Of a DNA stretch of 64,000 nt, positions 24,494 through 33,996 are shown piece by piece. This DNA comes from Marinobacter sp. Arc7-DN-1. GTDB taxonomy: Bacteria > Pseudomonadota > Gammaproteobacteria > Pseudomonadales > Oleiphilaceae. Position 1 is the stretch's first letter. Every line of letters starts with the position of its first letter. The notes beneath the pieces were generated by a model that was not told the origin of the DNA, made no database searches, and saw only the letters and a program-made list of their open reading frames with translations. Location: positions 806,001-870,000 of the forward strand of contig NZ_CP031848.1 in assembly GCF_003441595.1 (NCBI RefSeq), written 5' to 3'. Both the position numbers and the translations under genes were made by a program.

Positions 24494-25504
24494 TCACTCT
24501 TTGAGGCCGGAGAAGTTAATGGGCAGGGATACCCCCAGGGAAAAGTCCGGCGCATCCTCGGTGAGGCCAATGCCAAGGCTGGTGTTGACTATTGTGGTAT
24601 CGCTGACGCGAGTACCCAGGGACAGGCTCAGAAAACCGGTCATCTGGTCCTGAGCCACCGCCTGATCGCCATTCGAGAAGCTCAGCACGGTCTCGTCGGT
24701 GTAGCTGAGCTGAGCTGAAATACTGAGGGAGATGTCATAGGACAGTGAATAGGCGAAGCCGGCCGAACCCGACAGCCCGAATCCGGGATCCACGTTCGTC
24801 AGCAGCCGTGCTCCCCGGACTTGCTGAAGGTCTTCCGCAGGCAGGTTATAGGTGGCGCTCACCGAACCGAAGATCACCACCGGATCCAGCACCTTGGACA
24901 GACTCGCGCCGCCACCGATTGAATAATAGCCGCTGCCAGTGGAGAGTTGTTCGTTGATATCGATCTCGTAGGGGCTGACGCCGGTCTTGCTCGTCAGGGT
25001 TCCGAACAGGGTGGTCGACATCTTGCCGGGCACATAGGCAAAGGGCTGCCAGCGGCCGGTAAAGGAGATGTCACCGAAATCGTAAACGTTCAGTTCATCC
25101 TGGGTGTCATACTTGACCACCAGTGGAATACGGGTACCAACCGTCAGGTTATCAAGCAGGCCGTAGTCGTAGGTAAAGGAATTGGTGAAATTGTGGGTGG
25201 CCGACGGCACCACATCAAGGTTCCTCACCGAGCCGTTGGTAATGGCAAGGTCCAGCCGCTGGTCGGCGGTATAGGAATAGTCGAATGAGTAATTCAGGTA
25301 GTGAGACCCCTTCCTCTGAAGGGAATAATTCTTCTCCGCAGCCTGGAAGACCTCTTCCAGCTGCTGTGACGCATCCTCGTCTCCCTCCTGTTTGGCCAGC
25401 GCCTCCCGCGCCTGATCCACACTTCCTTCATCCGCCAGGGTCATGCCCGAAAGCGGACCTGCCATGGAAACAAGGATAACGCCTCGCGCAAACCAACGAT
25501 TCAT
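24494..25504 (-). CDS. Outer-membrane beta-barrel protein with N-terminal coiled coil (possible FilC homologue)
   Basis: The 336-residue product has a signal peptide (to about residue 25, MTLA), a short charged helix (about 28-60, VDQAREALAKQEGDEDASQQLEEVFQAA) and then a long run of alternating, aromatic-rich strands ending in LPINFSGLKE. This looks like the transporter/MetA-pathway barrel superfamily. The helix could stack in the periplasm or plug the barrel. Its position between a C39 peptidase gene and a FadL-like gene, all on one strand with short gaps, indicates a common envelope function. No specific substrate can be named. Confidence 0.72.
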   Translation of the reverse strand: MNRWFARGVILVSMAGPLSGMTLADEGSVDQAREALAKQEGDEDASQQLEEVFQAAEKNYSLQRKGSHYLNYSFDYSYTADQRLDLAITNGSVRNLDVVPSATHNFTNSFTYDYGLLDNLTVGTRIPLVVKYDTQDELNVYDFGDISFTGRWQPFAYVPGKMSTTLFGTLTSKTGVSPYEIDINEQLSTGSGYYSIGGGASLSKVLDPVVIFGSVSATYNLPAEDLQQVRGARLLTNVDPGFGLSGSAGFAYSLSYDISLSISAQLSYTDETVLSFSNGDQAVAQDQMTGFLSLSLGTRVSDTTIVNTSLGIGLTEDAPDFSLGVSLPINFSGLKE

Positions 25505-25557
25505 CCTGACTCCCTTTCTTATTAGTAATTTTCCTGACGCCGGTGAACCCCGGCAAG

Positions 25558-26358
25558 TTAGTTACGACGGTAAAACAACTGCTTCCGGGTATTCTCGACG
25601 CTGCCATCGGGATTGTTTTTCTGGCGCTCCAGCAGATTCTGGATGCGCCTCTCAGTGGATTCGTGAAATTCCGGTATCCTCTCCAGCGCCAGCAACGTCA
25701 TGGTCTGGTCGTCCACAAAGCGAAGGTCTTCCTCTTTCAGCTCCAGGTTGTCCAGGGGCTTGTCACCTCCCGGAAATACTATGAACAACACGTTGTCGTC
25801 CCATTTTTCCCTGAACTGCTCAAGCGTGAAGGAGATATTGCCAACGGAGGGGTCGGCGAGGTAAACGCGCCCGTCCCGGATCGCGCGTAGCACGACGAAG
25901 TGTTTGAAACCCGCATGATGAATCGGAACGATTGCCGGGTGGTCCAGATCCTTGAGGTCATCAATGGTGGCCCGGAACCCCCCTGACGGATAACCCAGAG
26001 CAGTAACCAGCCGCTTCATGTCGAGCATGGAAAACGCCCGGCGTTCGACAATTCGCTCGCTTTCTCCGTAATGCAGCAGCCCCTCCATGACCTGCCGTTC
26101 CGACAACGTTCGCCCCAGGTAGAAATTCAGCACGGTGGTCAGCGCGGCACTGCCACAACTGTAGTCATAGGCCTGGCGCACGATATTCCGGAACTTCTGC
26201 TCAATGAGCGGTTCAATCCGCACATCGAAGTGCAGCTCTACGGGGCTGGAATCCACATCCTGTTCAATGACAACAGCCCCTCTTTCAAAGGGCTCCACCA
26301 CAGTTGCTTCCTGCGCCATGGCAAAGGTAAGAATGGATCCGGCGAGCACCAGCAGCAT
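25558..26358 (-). CDS. Exported C39-family cysteine peptidase (possible FilB homologue)
   Basis: The 266-residue protein has a signal peptide (LVLAGSILTFAMA) and a C39-type papain-fold domain. The catalytic cysteine is in QAYDYSCGSAALTTVL near residue 69, the histidine in AGFKHFVVLR near residue 151, and the aspartate in VYLADPSVGN. C39 domains normally cut double-glycine leader peptides on the cytoplasmic side of ABC exporters; here the domain is free-standing and exported, so it should act in the periplasm. A charged C-terminal extension (about 205-266) is not part of the core. First gene of the envelope cluster; the partner substrate is not visible in the window. Confidence 0.8.
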   Translation of the reverse strand: MLLVLAGSILTFAMAQEATVVEPFERGAVVIEQDVDSSPVELHFDVRIEPLIEQKFRNIVRQAYDYSCGSAALTTVLNFYLGRTLSERQVMEGLLHYGESERIVERRAFSMLDMKRLVTALGYPSGGFRATIDDLKDLDHPAIVPIHHAGFKHFVVLRAIRDGRVYLADPSVGNISFTLEQFREKWDDNVLFIVFPGGDKPLDNLELKEEDLRFVDDQTMTLLALERIPEFHESTERRIQNLLERQKNNPDGSVENTRKQLFYRRN

Positions 26359-26629
26359 GTCAGACGAAGTCCCTGTTTTTATTGGCCACGGTATTTATTG
26401 GGTTACATGTTGTTACGGTAAGATACCGAAAAGCCTGTCCCCTTAAAGATAACTGTGCCTCAAATCTGTCGCTGCAGAGGGGGCTTTCCAGAAGGGATTT
26501 GAGAACTGGTTCATGGCAACGACCGGGAGGACCCCGGAGTTTGACGGGATAACACGAAAACGGACTCGACAATGACCAGCCACTGTACCTGGGGCCCGGA
26601 GGCCAGCGCCTGATTGTCAGCGGTGGGGT
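26359..26629. other. Intergenic segment before the C39-peptidase cluster
   Basis: This 271-base gap separates the envelope cluster from the SLC13 transporter gene, both on the minus strand. It should contain the cluster's promoter. I see no clear operator, small gene or terminator in it; no homologue of a small FilA-like protein is visible. Confidence 0.5.
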
Positions 26630-28099
26630 TCAGGGAGAGTAGGTGAAAACCAGCCCCAGAAGCAGGTAACTCAGCAGGGTCACCACCACAATCCCCATCA
26701 GGTTCAGGGCAAAGCCCGCCCGGATCATGTCGCTGATCTGCATGTGGCCACTGGAAAACACAATCGCATTGGGTGGCGTCGCCACCGGCATCATGAAGGC
26801 ACAACTGGCTGCGATAGCTGCCGGGACCGTCAGCAGCAGTGGTGATACTCCCTGGCTCATGGCCAGTGCACCCAGCAGGGGCAGAAAGGCGGCGGCCGTT
26901 GCAGTATTGCTGGTGACTTCAGTGAGAAAAATAATCACACCTGTCACCATCACGATCATCACAAGTGTTGGCAGGGTGCCCGCCACCCCGAGACTTTGCG
27001 CGATCCATTCCGCCAGCCCGGAGCTGCTGATCACGCCGGCCATTGCCAGGCCACCACCGAACAGCAACAGAACCCCCCAGGGGATACCCCTGGCCGTTTC
27101 CCAGTCCAGCAGGAACTCCCGTTTGCTGGTATTTACCGGAATAACAAACATGGCAATAGCGGCGGCGATGGCAATACCGGTATCGCTTAACCATGGCATC
27201 AGGCTGCCAGATAACAGCGGCCGGAAAATCCAGGCACTGGCAGTGATCAGAAATACTGCGGCAACCAGTTTTTCACCCTTGCCAAGCGGCCCCAAAGCAT
27301 CAAGCTCCTCCCGTATTGCGCTGCCGCCATCACTGGAATTGCCCAGGTCAAAGTCCCGACGGGTCAGCCACCACCAGGCCAGGGCCAACATAACGATCGT
27401 GACCGGAACCCCAAGTAGCATCCATTGGGCAAAGCCGACCGAGATGCCCTGGTTTTCACTCAGATACGCCGCCAGCAGAGCATTGGGCGGTGTACCGATC
27501 AGTGTTGCGATGCCGCCGATACTGGCGGAATAGGCAATGGCCAGCAAAAGCGCGGTGGCATAGCGGCGAACCCCCTTGGGATTACCGCTGTCCAACATGC
27601 CCACCACCGACAGGCCAATGGGCAGCATCATGATGGCCGTTGCGGTATTGCTTACCCACATGCTCAAAAAAGCGGTGGCCAGCATAAAACCGCCGATCTG
27701 CCGACGCGGCTCACTGCCAACGGCCTTCAGGGTCATCAGGGCAATCCGGCGGTGCAGGTTCCAGCGCTGCATGGCAAGCCCGAGTGTGAAGCCGCCCAGG
27801 AACAGGAAAATAATCGGATGGGCGTAAGGCGACGTGGCCTGGCCAACGTTCCCGAGCCCGAGCGCCGGCACCAGAACGATGGGCAGCAAGGCGGTGACCG
27901 GAATCGGAATGGCTTCCGTTGACCACCAGGTGGCCATCAACAGCATCAGACCCAGGGCTGCCCAGGCTTCTGCGCTCATGGTTTCCGGGGGTGGGAAAAT
28001 CATTGTTGCCAGCAGAAATGCGGCGCCAAGGATCAGGCCGGCGACCTGGCTGCGTGGAAGTCCATCCGATGTGCTCTGAGCCGGTTGTTGTTCAGACAT
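26630..28099 (-). CDS. SLC13/DASS-family sodium:anion (dicarboxylate) symporter
   Basis: The 489-residue inner-membrane protein has about eleven helices and the DASS signatures: WWSTEAIPIPVTALLPI near residues 58-75, FLGGFTLGLAMQRWNLHRRIA, WVSNTATAIMMLPI (SNT sodium/substrate motif) and the matching EVTSNTATAAAFLPLL in the second repeat, then MPVATPPNAIVFSSG. These two SNT-type hairpins bind sodium and carboxylate. The likely substrates are succinate, malate, fumarate or, in some members, sulfate. The gene stands alone; its regulator is not adjacent. Confidence 0.9.
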   Translation of the reverse strand: MSEQQPAQSTSDGLPRSQVAGLILGAAFLLATMIFPPPETMSAEAWAALGLMLLMATWWSTEAIPIPVTALLPIVLVPALGLGNVGQATSPYAHPIIFLFLGGFTLGLAMQRWNLHRRIALMTLKAVGSEPRRQIGGFMLATAFLSMWVSNTATAIMMLPIGLSVVGMLDSGNPKGVRRYATALLLAIAYSASIGGIATLIGTPPNALLAAYLSENQGISVGFAQWMLLGVPVTIVMLALAWWWLTRRDFDLGNSSDGGSAIREELDALGPLGKGEKLVAAVFLITASAWIFRPLLSGSLMPWLSDTGIAIAAAIAMFVIPVNTSKREFLLDWETARGIPWGVLLLFGGGLAMAGVISSSGLAEWIAQSLGVAGTLPTLVMIVMVTGVIIFLTEVTSNTATAAAFLPLLGALAMSQGVSPLLLTVPAAIAASCAFMMPVATPPNAIVFSSGHMQISDMIRAGFALNLMGIVVVTLLSYLLLGLVFTYSP

Positions 28100-28148
28100 G
28101 CCGCTCTATTCCATTTTCCGGGAGGTGAAATTTGTGACGATCACAACT

Positions 28149-28754
28149 TTACAGGCCCTGCAATTGACGGTCATGAACACGGCCCAGCAGAATCAGGGCA
28201 ATAACAGCACCGGACAACGCCCAGGCCATATCCGACTGGGTATCCCACACATAGCCCTGGGTTCCAAGGAAGGCTTCGGCCGCTTCGTCACTCAGCAGGG
28301 CCACCCACCACTCAATCATCTCATAGAAGGCACTCAGGGCGAGAGTGAAACAGACGATAAAAAATGATCGCCACCTGCGGCGGGCAAAAACGCCGAACCG
28401 AATCACCAGTTCCCGGGCAATGATCGCAGGCACAAAGCCCTGGGCCAGGTGCCCCAGTTTATCGTAGTTGTTGCGCTCCCAGCCAAACCAGTCCCGGAAC
28501 CAGTCAAATACCGGAACTTCAGCATAGGTATAGTGGCCGCCAACCATCAGAATGATGGCGTGCACCAGTATCAGCTGGTACACCAGCGGCGTGAGCGGAT
28601 ACCGGAAAAAGCACCAGATAACCAAGCCAAAACCGACTGCTGCCGGCAACACCTCCAGCACCCAGGTTGCCCGGTCCTTCGGCTCGATGGCAGACCAGAA
28701 AAACACAGCCAGGAATACGACTACCCAGGCCACAGGTGCAAGTCGATTGATCAT
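28149..28754 (-). CDS. YjdF-like DUF2238 inner-membrane protein
   Basis: A 201-residue protein with about six membrane helices. Blocks matching the DUF2238/YjdF family are GGHYTYAEVPVFDW, NNYDKLGHLAQGFVPAI and ALSAFYEMIEWW near residue 150, ending with YVWDTQSDMAWALSGAVIALI. No function is established for this family. The conserved acidic, His and aromatic residues lie near the membrane faces. The neighbours, a DASS transporter and an HlyD-ABC exporter, are on the same strand but separated by about 50 bases each side, so operon membership is uncertain. Confidence 0.85.
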   Translation of the reverse strand: MINRLAPVAWVVVFLAVFFWSAIEPKDRATWVLEVLPAAVGFGLVIWCFFRYPLTPLVYQLILVHAIILMVGGHYTYAEVPVFDWFRDWFGWERNNYDKLGHLAQGFVPAIIARELVIRFGVFARRRWRSFFIVCFTLALSAFYEMIEWWVALLSDEAAEAFLGTQGYVWDTQSDMAWALSGAVIALILLGRVHDRQLQGL

Positions 28755-28811
28755 TCTCTCACTCCAGTATTGTGATTATCGGCCGGGTCGGCGCTGAAGA
28801 AAAGGCCGACA

Positions 28812-30017
28812 CTATCGGACTCTCACCCGACTGCCATCTTCCAACTGGCGACCCGGATGGCGGACCACAAGATCGCCTTCGCTCAGGCCGTCCAGAATGA
28901 CCGTGTAGAACCCATTGGTGCGGCCTGTTGAAACGGTTGTGAGCTCCCCCCGTTCGCCCACCACCCGGAATACAAGGCTCTGGCCATCCTTGCGAAAAAT
29001 GGCGGACTCGGGGATCTGAAGCTCATCGGCAGAGGCCCAGAGCACGAATTCCGCATCCACCCGATAGCCATCGCCAAGTGTCTCCCAGGCTTCCAGCGGA
29101 CTGGTGATATCCGCAACCACCTGTACCCGCCTTTCTTCCACGCCAAGCGCGGAGACATCCTCGAATCCGACAGGTTCAACCCGCCTGACTACCGCATCCA
29201 GAGTGCCACCACCCCACCCTGTGAGACGCACAGTCACTCCGGGGCTGAGCTTGACAGCGTCGAAGCTCAGGACGTCGATAACTACCTCAAGCGCGCCCGG
29301 ATCACCCAGCTCCAGGATAGCCTCGCCGGCATGAATTACGCCCTCACTTTTCCGTATAATGCCCAGCACCGAACCATTGACCGGGGACCGAACCGGAACC
29401 CGTTCCACGGCGCCATTACCTGAAGCCCTGGCTGCAGAGACTTCAAGGCGGGTTCTGGCGGCTGCCAGTTCGTGTGCCATGACTTCTTCATCAAAACGGG
29501 CTGAGCGCAGGATAGCCTGAGCCCTGTCCGAAGCGGCCTTGGCCTGCTGCAAACGCTCTTCGGAGACAAAATGATCACCACGGAGCGCCTGCAGGCGGGC
29601 CAGCTCCCGCATCGCCAGATCCGCTTCCGCCTCGGCAGCCGTGGCCTTCTGGCGAGTGGAGTTCAGCGCTGACCGGGCCGACTGAACCTTGGCTTCCGCC
29701 TCCGCACGGCTACGGGCATCCAGGGTGCTGGCGGGCATAGGGTCGACCTCGGTGAGCAGTTCTCCGGGGATAACCGGATCGCCCACCTCCAGAAGCACCC
29801 GATGGAGGAAGCCAGCCACCGGGGATGAAACCACATACCGGTCCCGAACCCGGGTTCTACCCTCTTCCCTGATGGTTATTTCCATTGGCCCGCGGCTCAC
29901 CGTTGCCAGATCCACCCACACCGGATCAGGGCGAACGGTGAACACGACTGCTGCGATGGCCAACAACACGAACGCGCCCCAGAACAGCCATTTTCCTGCA
30001 AACCGTTTTGCTGCCAT
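28812..30017 (-). CDS. HlyD/MFP-family periplasmic adaptor of an ABC exporter
   Basis: The 401-residue protein has an N-terminal membrane anchor (about residues 10-28) and the lipoyl-barrel-coiled-coil-barrel layout of membrane fusion proteins. VVSSPVAGFLHRVLLEVGDPV and the matching VPVRSPVNGSVLGIIRKSEGVIHAG form the split lipoyl domain, a long alanine-rich helical hairpin (about 100-200) lies between them, and a beta-barrel follows. It should bridge the FtsX-type permease encoded 32 bases upstream to an outer-membrane factor, which is not in this window. It ends the minus-strand operon. Confidence 0.88.
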   Translation of the reverse strand: MAAKRFAGKWLFWGAFVLLAIAAVVFTVRPDPVWVDLATVSRGPMEITIREEGRTRVRDRYVVSSPVAGFLHRVLLEVGDPVIPGELLTEVDPMPASTLDARSRAEAEAKVQSARSALNSTRQKATAAEAEADLAMRELARLQALRGDHFVSEERLQQAKAASDRAQAILRSARFDEEVMAHELAAARTRLEVSAARASGNGAVERVPVRSPVNGSVLGIIRKSEGVIHAGEAILELGDPGALEVVIDVLSFDAVKLSPGVTVRLTGWGGGTLDAVVRRVEPVGFEDVSALGVEERRVQVVADITSPLEAWETLGDGYRVDAEFVLWASADELQIPESAIFRKDGQSLVFRVVGERGELTTVSTGRTNGFYTVILDGLSEGDLVVRHPGRQLEDGSRVRVR

Positions 30018-30049
30018 AGCGTCAATTCACTCCTTGTTTCCTGCAGCAA

Positions 30050-32428
30050 CTATTCCCGTGTTTTCAGCACGGCCACCAGGTCCAGCGCCTTCAGGCGCCA
30101 CCACGCAATAACCCCTGAAGCAATCGCAGATACCACCACGACTAACGCCGAAATACCCAGGGTCTGGGAAGTTATGGTCAGCGGCACCCGATAGAGCTCC
30201 GTTTGCATGGCCGTGACAATCAACAGCACCAGGCCCTGCCCGATTAACCACCCGAGTGGCACGCCAAGCAGCAGCAACAGCGCCACCTCACCCAACAATA
30301 TATGCGCAACTTCATTGTGGGTGTACCCGAGTACTCTGAGGCTTGCCAGCTCCCGACCCTTCTCGGCGAGGGATATGCGGATCGTGTTATAAACAACACC
30401 GAAGGCGATGATGCCGCCCATCAGACTGTTGAAAAAGGTGAACGTCAGGAAGGTCCGGGCCAGGGTATCGTAGAAGCTGTCCAGCATGGCCTGACGAATA
30501 CTCAGGCCAAGAACTCCGGGGGTTTCCCGAAGGCTGTCGTAGACTTCCGCCGCTTTGGTGGGATCCAGATTTATCATGGCCTGATTGATCAGGGGCCCAT
30601 CGCCCAAGGCCCGGTTCAGGGCATCGAGGTTCATGTAGGCGCCCACGCCGAGAAACTCACTGGTAACCCCTGCTACAGGCACCAGTACCGTTCTCCGGTC
30701 GCCTTCAAGCAGCTCCAGCTGAAGGGTATCGCCGGGTTTCGCCCCCAGTTCCCGGGCCAGGTAATCCGTCAGCAGAAGTCCCTCGCCCGGAAGGCTTACG
30801 CGCTCCAGGTCGCTGTCGACAACATACTGCAGCCGCGCGTCGGCGGGTATCCCGGTCACAGCACTGCGCCATTCCCGATGCCCGAATTTCAGGCGTGCGG
30901 GTACCGTGCGCCGGCCCTCAACGTAACGGATCCCCGGTTGGCGTTGTATTCCGTACAGAGCCGAACTGTTCACCGGATCAATGAACGTGGTGGCCAGATC
31001 CTGTTGTTGAACCCGTGCAAACTGGGTATGCACCATCAATGACACCGAATCAAACTGGAAATTACCAACCATGACAATGGCCGAGGCCATGGCAACTCCA
31101 CTCATGGACAGCAGTGTCCGTGCAGGGCGGCGGGAAAGTTGGCGCACGATCATTCGCGATGGCTGGGAAAAACGGATTCCCGAGAGCAGCTTTTCCACCC
31201 CGGTAACCCGGTATCTGGCAGGCCCCTCCGGCCTCATGGCCTCAGCAGGCGGCAGGGCCGCCGCCTGCCTGATGGCCCTCCAGGCACCGAGCCACGCGAC
31301 TACAGTGGTCAGTATGGCCAGTAACACCAGCCAAAGCGGATTGATACGGAACAGCAGGCCGGGGAACCGGTAGAAATCCATATAAAGCTCCCCCAGCGCC
31401 CGCCCCAGCCATAATCCCAGGGCAAGCCCGAGCAACAATCCGATAACCGCGATCACAATCACCAGTTTGCTGTAGTGCCAGGCGATCTGGCGGTTGCCGT
31501 AACCAAAGGCCTTGAGCACCGCGATAATGTCCCGCTGGGTACTGATCAGCCGGCTGATGACCACATTCAGGAGAAACATGGCCACCCCCATAAAAATCAG
31601 GGGAAAAACCGTGGCCATGGTTTTCAGCTGGTTCAGCTCATCACTCAGGAAACGGTGCGAAAACTGGTCATCCCGGCCATAGGCTCCGGTCGCACCGTAG
31701 CGAGCCAGTAACCGATCAAGAGCATCCGCCACAGAGGCAACCGAATAGCCCGGCCTGAGCGTAACCACCAGGCTGTTAAACGCGCCCCCCATATCCATGG
31801 CGGCTTCCAGAGCCTCTCTGCTCATCCAGAGCACACCGTACCGCTGGTAATCCGGTAGCATTGCGCCAGGCGGAATCACGTAAATGAATTCCGGCGATTC
31901 AACAATGCCGGTCAGAATAAGAGCCTGCCGCCGACCATTAATGATGGCCTCGAACCTGTCACCCAGTGACAACTCGTGTGCCTCGGCAAAGCTCCCGATG
32001 ACCGCGACTTCCTGGTTTCGGCCGGGGGCTGGAAGCCGCCCCTCCCGGATGAAGAGACGATTGATGTCCGGCTGGCCATCCGGGGGGATCGACACCAGCC
32101 GGGCCGAGACCGGATCCGCGAAGCCGGGCATCTCCAGTTTGGCGCCGCCCTCCACGCGGCCTTCGTAACGTGCGACACCTGGCAGTTTTTCAATCTCTTG
32201 AAGGATATGGCGGGGCGCCCGTTTCAGGGCGGAAAACACCTCTGCGAACTGGTGCTGCTCGTAATACTGGGCCCGGGTTGCCACCAGGGAGGAGTAATTC
32301 ACCAGGGACATGACACACACGGCCACGCCGCCGGCGATCACGAGGGCAATGGCGAGCACCTGGCCCCGCATCTGCCAGAGCTCCCGGCAAAGTTTGGTGT
32401 TCAGTGCATTGCTGGCCATCGCGTTCAC
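30050..32428 (-). CDS. FtsX/MacB-type ABC transporter permease
   Basis: A 792-residue inner-membrane protein with two FtsX-type transmembrane modules: one near residues 20-45 and 265-385, another near 425-450 and 670-780. Each has a large periplasmic MacB-PCD-like domain. This is the doubled permease of the LolCE/YbbP class. Translation starts at GTG 32428 behind AGGG; ATG at 32419 is nine bases on. It lies 12 bases after the ATPase gene and is followed by the HlyD adaptor, giving a complete MacAB-like export unit with unknown cargo. Confidence 0.88.
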   Translation of the reverse strand: MNAMASNALNTKLCRELWQMRGQVLAIALVIAGGVAVCVMSLVNYSSLVATRAQYYEQHQFAEVFSALKRAPRHILQEIEKLPGVARYEGRVEGGAKLEMPGFADPVSARLVSIPPDGQPDINRLFIREGRLPAPGRNQEVAVIGSFAEAHELSLGDRFEAIINGRRQALILTGIVESPEFIYVIPPGAMLPDYQRYGVLWMSREALEAAMDMGGAFNSLVVTLRPGYSVASVADALDRLLARYGATGAYGRDDQFSHRFLSDELNQLKTMATVFPLIFMGVAMFLLNVVISRLISTQRDIIAVLKAFGYGNRQIAWHYSKLVIVIAVIGLLLGLALGLWLGRALGELYMDFYRFPGLLFRINPLWLVLLAILTTVVAWLGAWRAIRQAAALPPAEAMRPEGPARYRVTGVEKLLSGIRFSQPSRMIVRQLSRRPARTLLSMSGVAMASAIVMVGNFQFDSVSLMVHTQFARVQQQDLATTFIDPVNSSALYGIQRQPGIRYVEGRRTVPARLKFGHREWRSAVTGIPADARLQYVVDSDLERVSLPGEGLLLTDYLARELGAKPGDTLQLELLEGDRRTVLVPVAGVTSEFLGVGAYMNLDALNRALGDGPLINQAMINLDPTKAAEVYDSLRETPGVLGLSIRQAMLDSFYDTLARTFLTFTFFNSLMGGIIAFGVVYNTIRISLAEKGRELASLRVLGYTHNEVAHILLGEVALLLLLGVPLGWLIGQGLVLLIVTAMQTELYRVPLTITSQTLGISALVVVVSAIASGVIAWWRLKALDLVAVLKTRE

Positions 32429-32440
32429 TTTTTCGCCCTG

Positions 32441-33151
32441 TTACCAGGACAGAGTCCGGGGATCCTGGCGCTGATCGTTACGGCGTTCGCCGCTGATATT
32501 GCCGTCGGAAAGCGTGATCACACGATCCGCCATGCCGGCTATGGAAGCGTTGTGGGTAATGATAACCGTCGTAGTGCCGGTTTCCCGGTTCGCCTTTTCC
32601 AGGGCTTCGAGAACCAACACGCCGGTGGCCGAATCAAGGGCTCCTGTCGGTTCATCGCAAAGCAGCACTTCTGGTCGTTTGGCGATGGCCCGGGCAATGG
32701 CAACGCGCTGTTGCTCGCCACCGGAAAGCTGTGCTGGAAAATGGTCGATGCGCGCCTTTAGTCCAACCAGTTCGAGAGCTTCTTCGGGCAACATGGGATT
32801 GGACGCAATTTCGGTAACTGCCGCTACATTTTCCCGCGCGGTCAGGCTTGGAATCAGGTTGTAAAACTGGAACACGAAGCCAACGTGCTCCCGGCGGTAG
32901 CGGGTCAGTTCACGATCCCCCGCCGCACTAAGGTCAATATCCCGGTAGCAAACCTCACCGGAGGTCGGCACATCCAGTCCGCCGAGGATGTTCAGAAGGG
33001 TCGATTTTCCCGAACCTGAGGCGCCCAGCATCACGACAAGTTCACCAGGGTAAAAATCCAGGTCCACCCCCCGGAGTGCGTAAACCTGGACCTCACCCTG
33101 ACCGTAGGTCTTGGTCAGCCCCCGGGTGTGAAATACCGGTGGCTCTGTCAT
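32441..33151 (-). CDS. ABC exporter ATP-binding protein (LolD/MacB type)
   Basis: The 236-residue ATPase has Walker [13 protein letters not shown] near residue 46, Q-loop [21 protein letters not shown] signature [16 protein letters not shown], Walker [17 protein letters not shown] and the H-loop ITHNA. The EPTGALD and FYNL variants are typical of the MacB/LolD subfamily. ATG at 33151 with an upstream GGGACGGG is preferred over the earlier in-frame starts, which would intrude on the DksA-like gene. It works with the permease and adaptor encoded downstream. Confidence 0.93.
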   Translation of the reverse strand: MTEPPVFHTRGLTKTYGQGEVQVYALRGVDLDFYPGELVVMLGASGSGKSTLLNILGGLDVPTSGEVCYRDIDLSAAGDRELTRYRREHVGFVFQFYNLIPSLTARENVAAVTEIASNPMLPEEALELVGLKARIDHFPAQLSGGEQQRVAIARAIAKRPEVLLCDEPTGALDSATGVLVLEALEKANRETGTTTVIITHNASIAGMADRVITLSDGNISGERRNDQRQDPRTLSW

Positions 33152-33176
33152 GGTGCCCGTCCCTGGTTCCATGAGA

Positions 33177-33497
33177 TCAGTCTTCAGCGCAGTCGACACA
33201 TACGGTGGTGTAGGGCAGCACCTGCAAACGACGGGGGTCAATGGCCTCGCCACAGGATTCGCACTCATCGCCAACGCCGCTCTCGATACGCTCAAGCGCT
33301 CGCTCTATCTGTACCAGTTCGGCGCGGGTTTCTGTTTCGAGGGAATCAACCACTTCGTCATTCTGGGTCTGGGCTGCCTGCTCTTCGAAGTCCTTGTCCA
33401 GCGCGCCGCCCTCGCGATGCTGATGGGCTTCATAACGGGAAAGCCTGGCCTTCAGGTCTGCTCGCAGTGTTTCCAGTTCCGATTTGCGGTCACTCAT
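33177..33497 (-). CDS. TraR/DksA-family zinc-finger protein
   Basis: The 106-residue protein has a helical hairpin (about residues 3-75) followed by a C4 zinc finger: CESCG and CVDC near residues 79 and 100. DksA-like proteins enter the RNA polymerase secondary channel and modulate transcription. It is shorter than DksA (about 150 residues). The tip of the coiled coil reads [21 protein letters not shown], whereas DksA has paired acidic residues in a DxxDxA motif, so activity is uncertain. Its stop is 25 bases from the ABC ATPase start on the same strand, and it may be the first gene of that operon. Confidence 0.85.
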   Translation of the reverse strand: MSDRKSELETLRADLKARLSRYEAHQHREGGALDKDFEEQAAQTQNDEVVDSLETETRAELVQIERALERIESGVGDECESCGEAIDPRRLQVLPYTTVCVDCAED

Positions 33498-33654
33498 ATT
33501 ACGCCTCCTGCCCCGTGCGGATAATCCGGGATATACAAACGTCTACAGTAAAGCATAAGCTGAACCCGGGGTTGATACTTGTCAAATTGCGTAATACTGA
33601 CTGAGGCAAAATAAGGCTTCATTTAACTGACCTGTATGCAAGGGAGTTGTAGCA

Positions 33655-33987
33655 ATGACTAATGACCTGTTTGAAAAAGCCACGCGCCTGAACGAGACCC
33701 TGTTCGAGCAGTTCAGCAAGGCTGCGGAAATGCAGATGAATGCCTTCCGCCGCTATGCTGATGTCACCAGGGAACAGGCCAGGAAAGTTTCTGAAGTACG
33801 GGACCTGGAGGGGCTGAAATCCCTGACCGGTGACCAGGCCGAAACCCTCAAGTCCCTCAGCGAACAGTTTACTGCAGACTGGAAAGCCTGGCAGGACTAC
33901 TTCAACGAAAGCCGGGAGCAATTTCAGAAGGTGTTCGAGAAGGCCCAGGAAGAAACCACAAAACCCGGCCCGAAAGCCGCCAAGTAA
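33655..33987 (+). CDS. Phasin family protein
   Basis: A 110-residue, almost entirely helical protein with the phasin_2 pattern: LFEQFSKAAEMQMNAFRRYADVTREQ, then helices over residues 45-95 and a proline/lysine tail resembling PhaP tails. Phasins coat polyhydroxyalkanoate granules. It lies nine bases before the PHA synthase gene, so the pair is co-transcribed. The ribosome-binding site is GGGAG. PhaA, PhaB and PhaR are not in the window. Confidence 0.85.
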   Translation: MTNDLFEKATRLNETLFEQFSKAAEMQMNAFRRYADVTREQARKVSEVRDLEGLKSLTGDQAETLKSLSEQFTADWKAWQDYFNESREQFQKVFEKAQEETTKPGPKAAK

Positions 33988-33996
33988 GGGATTGTT

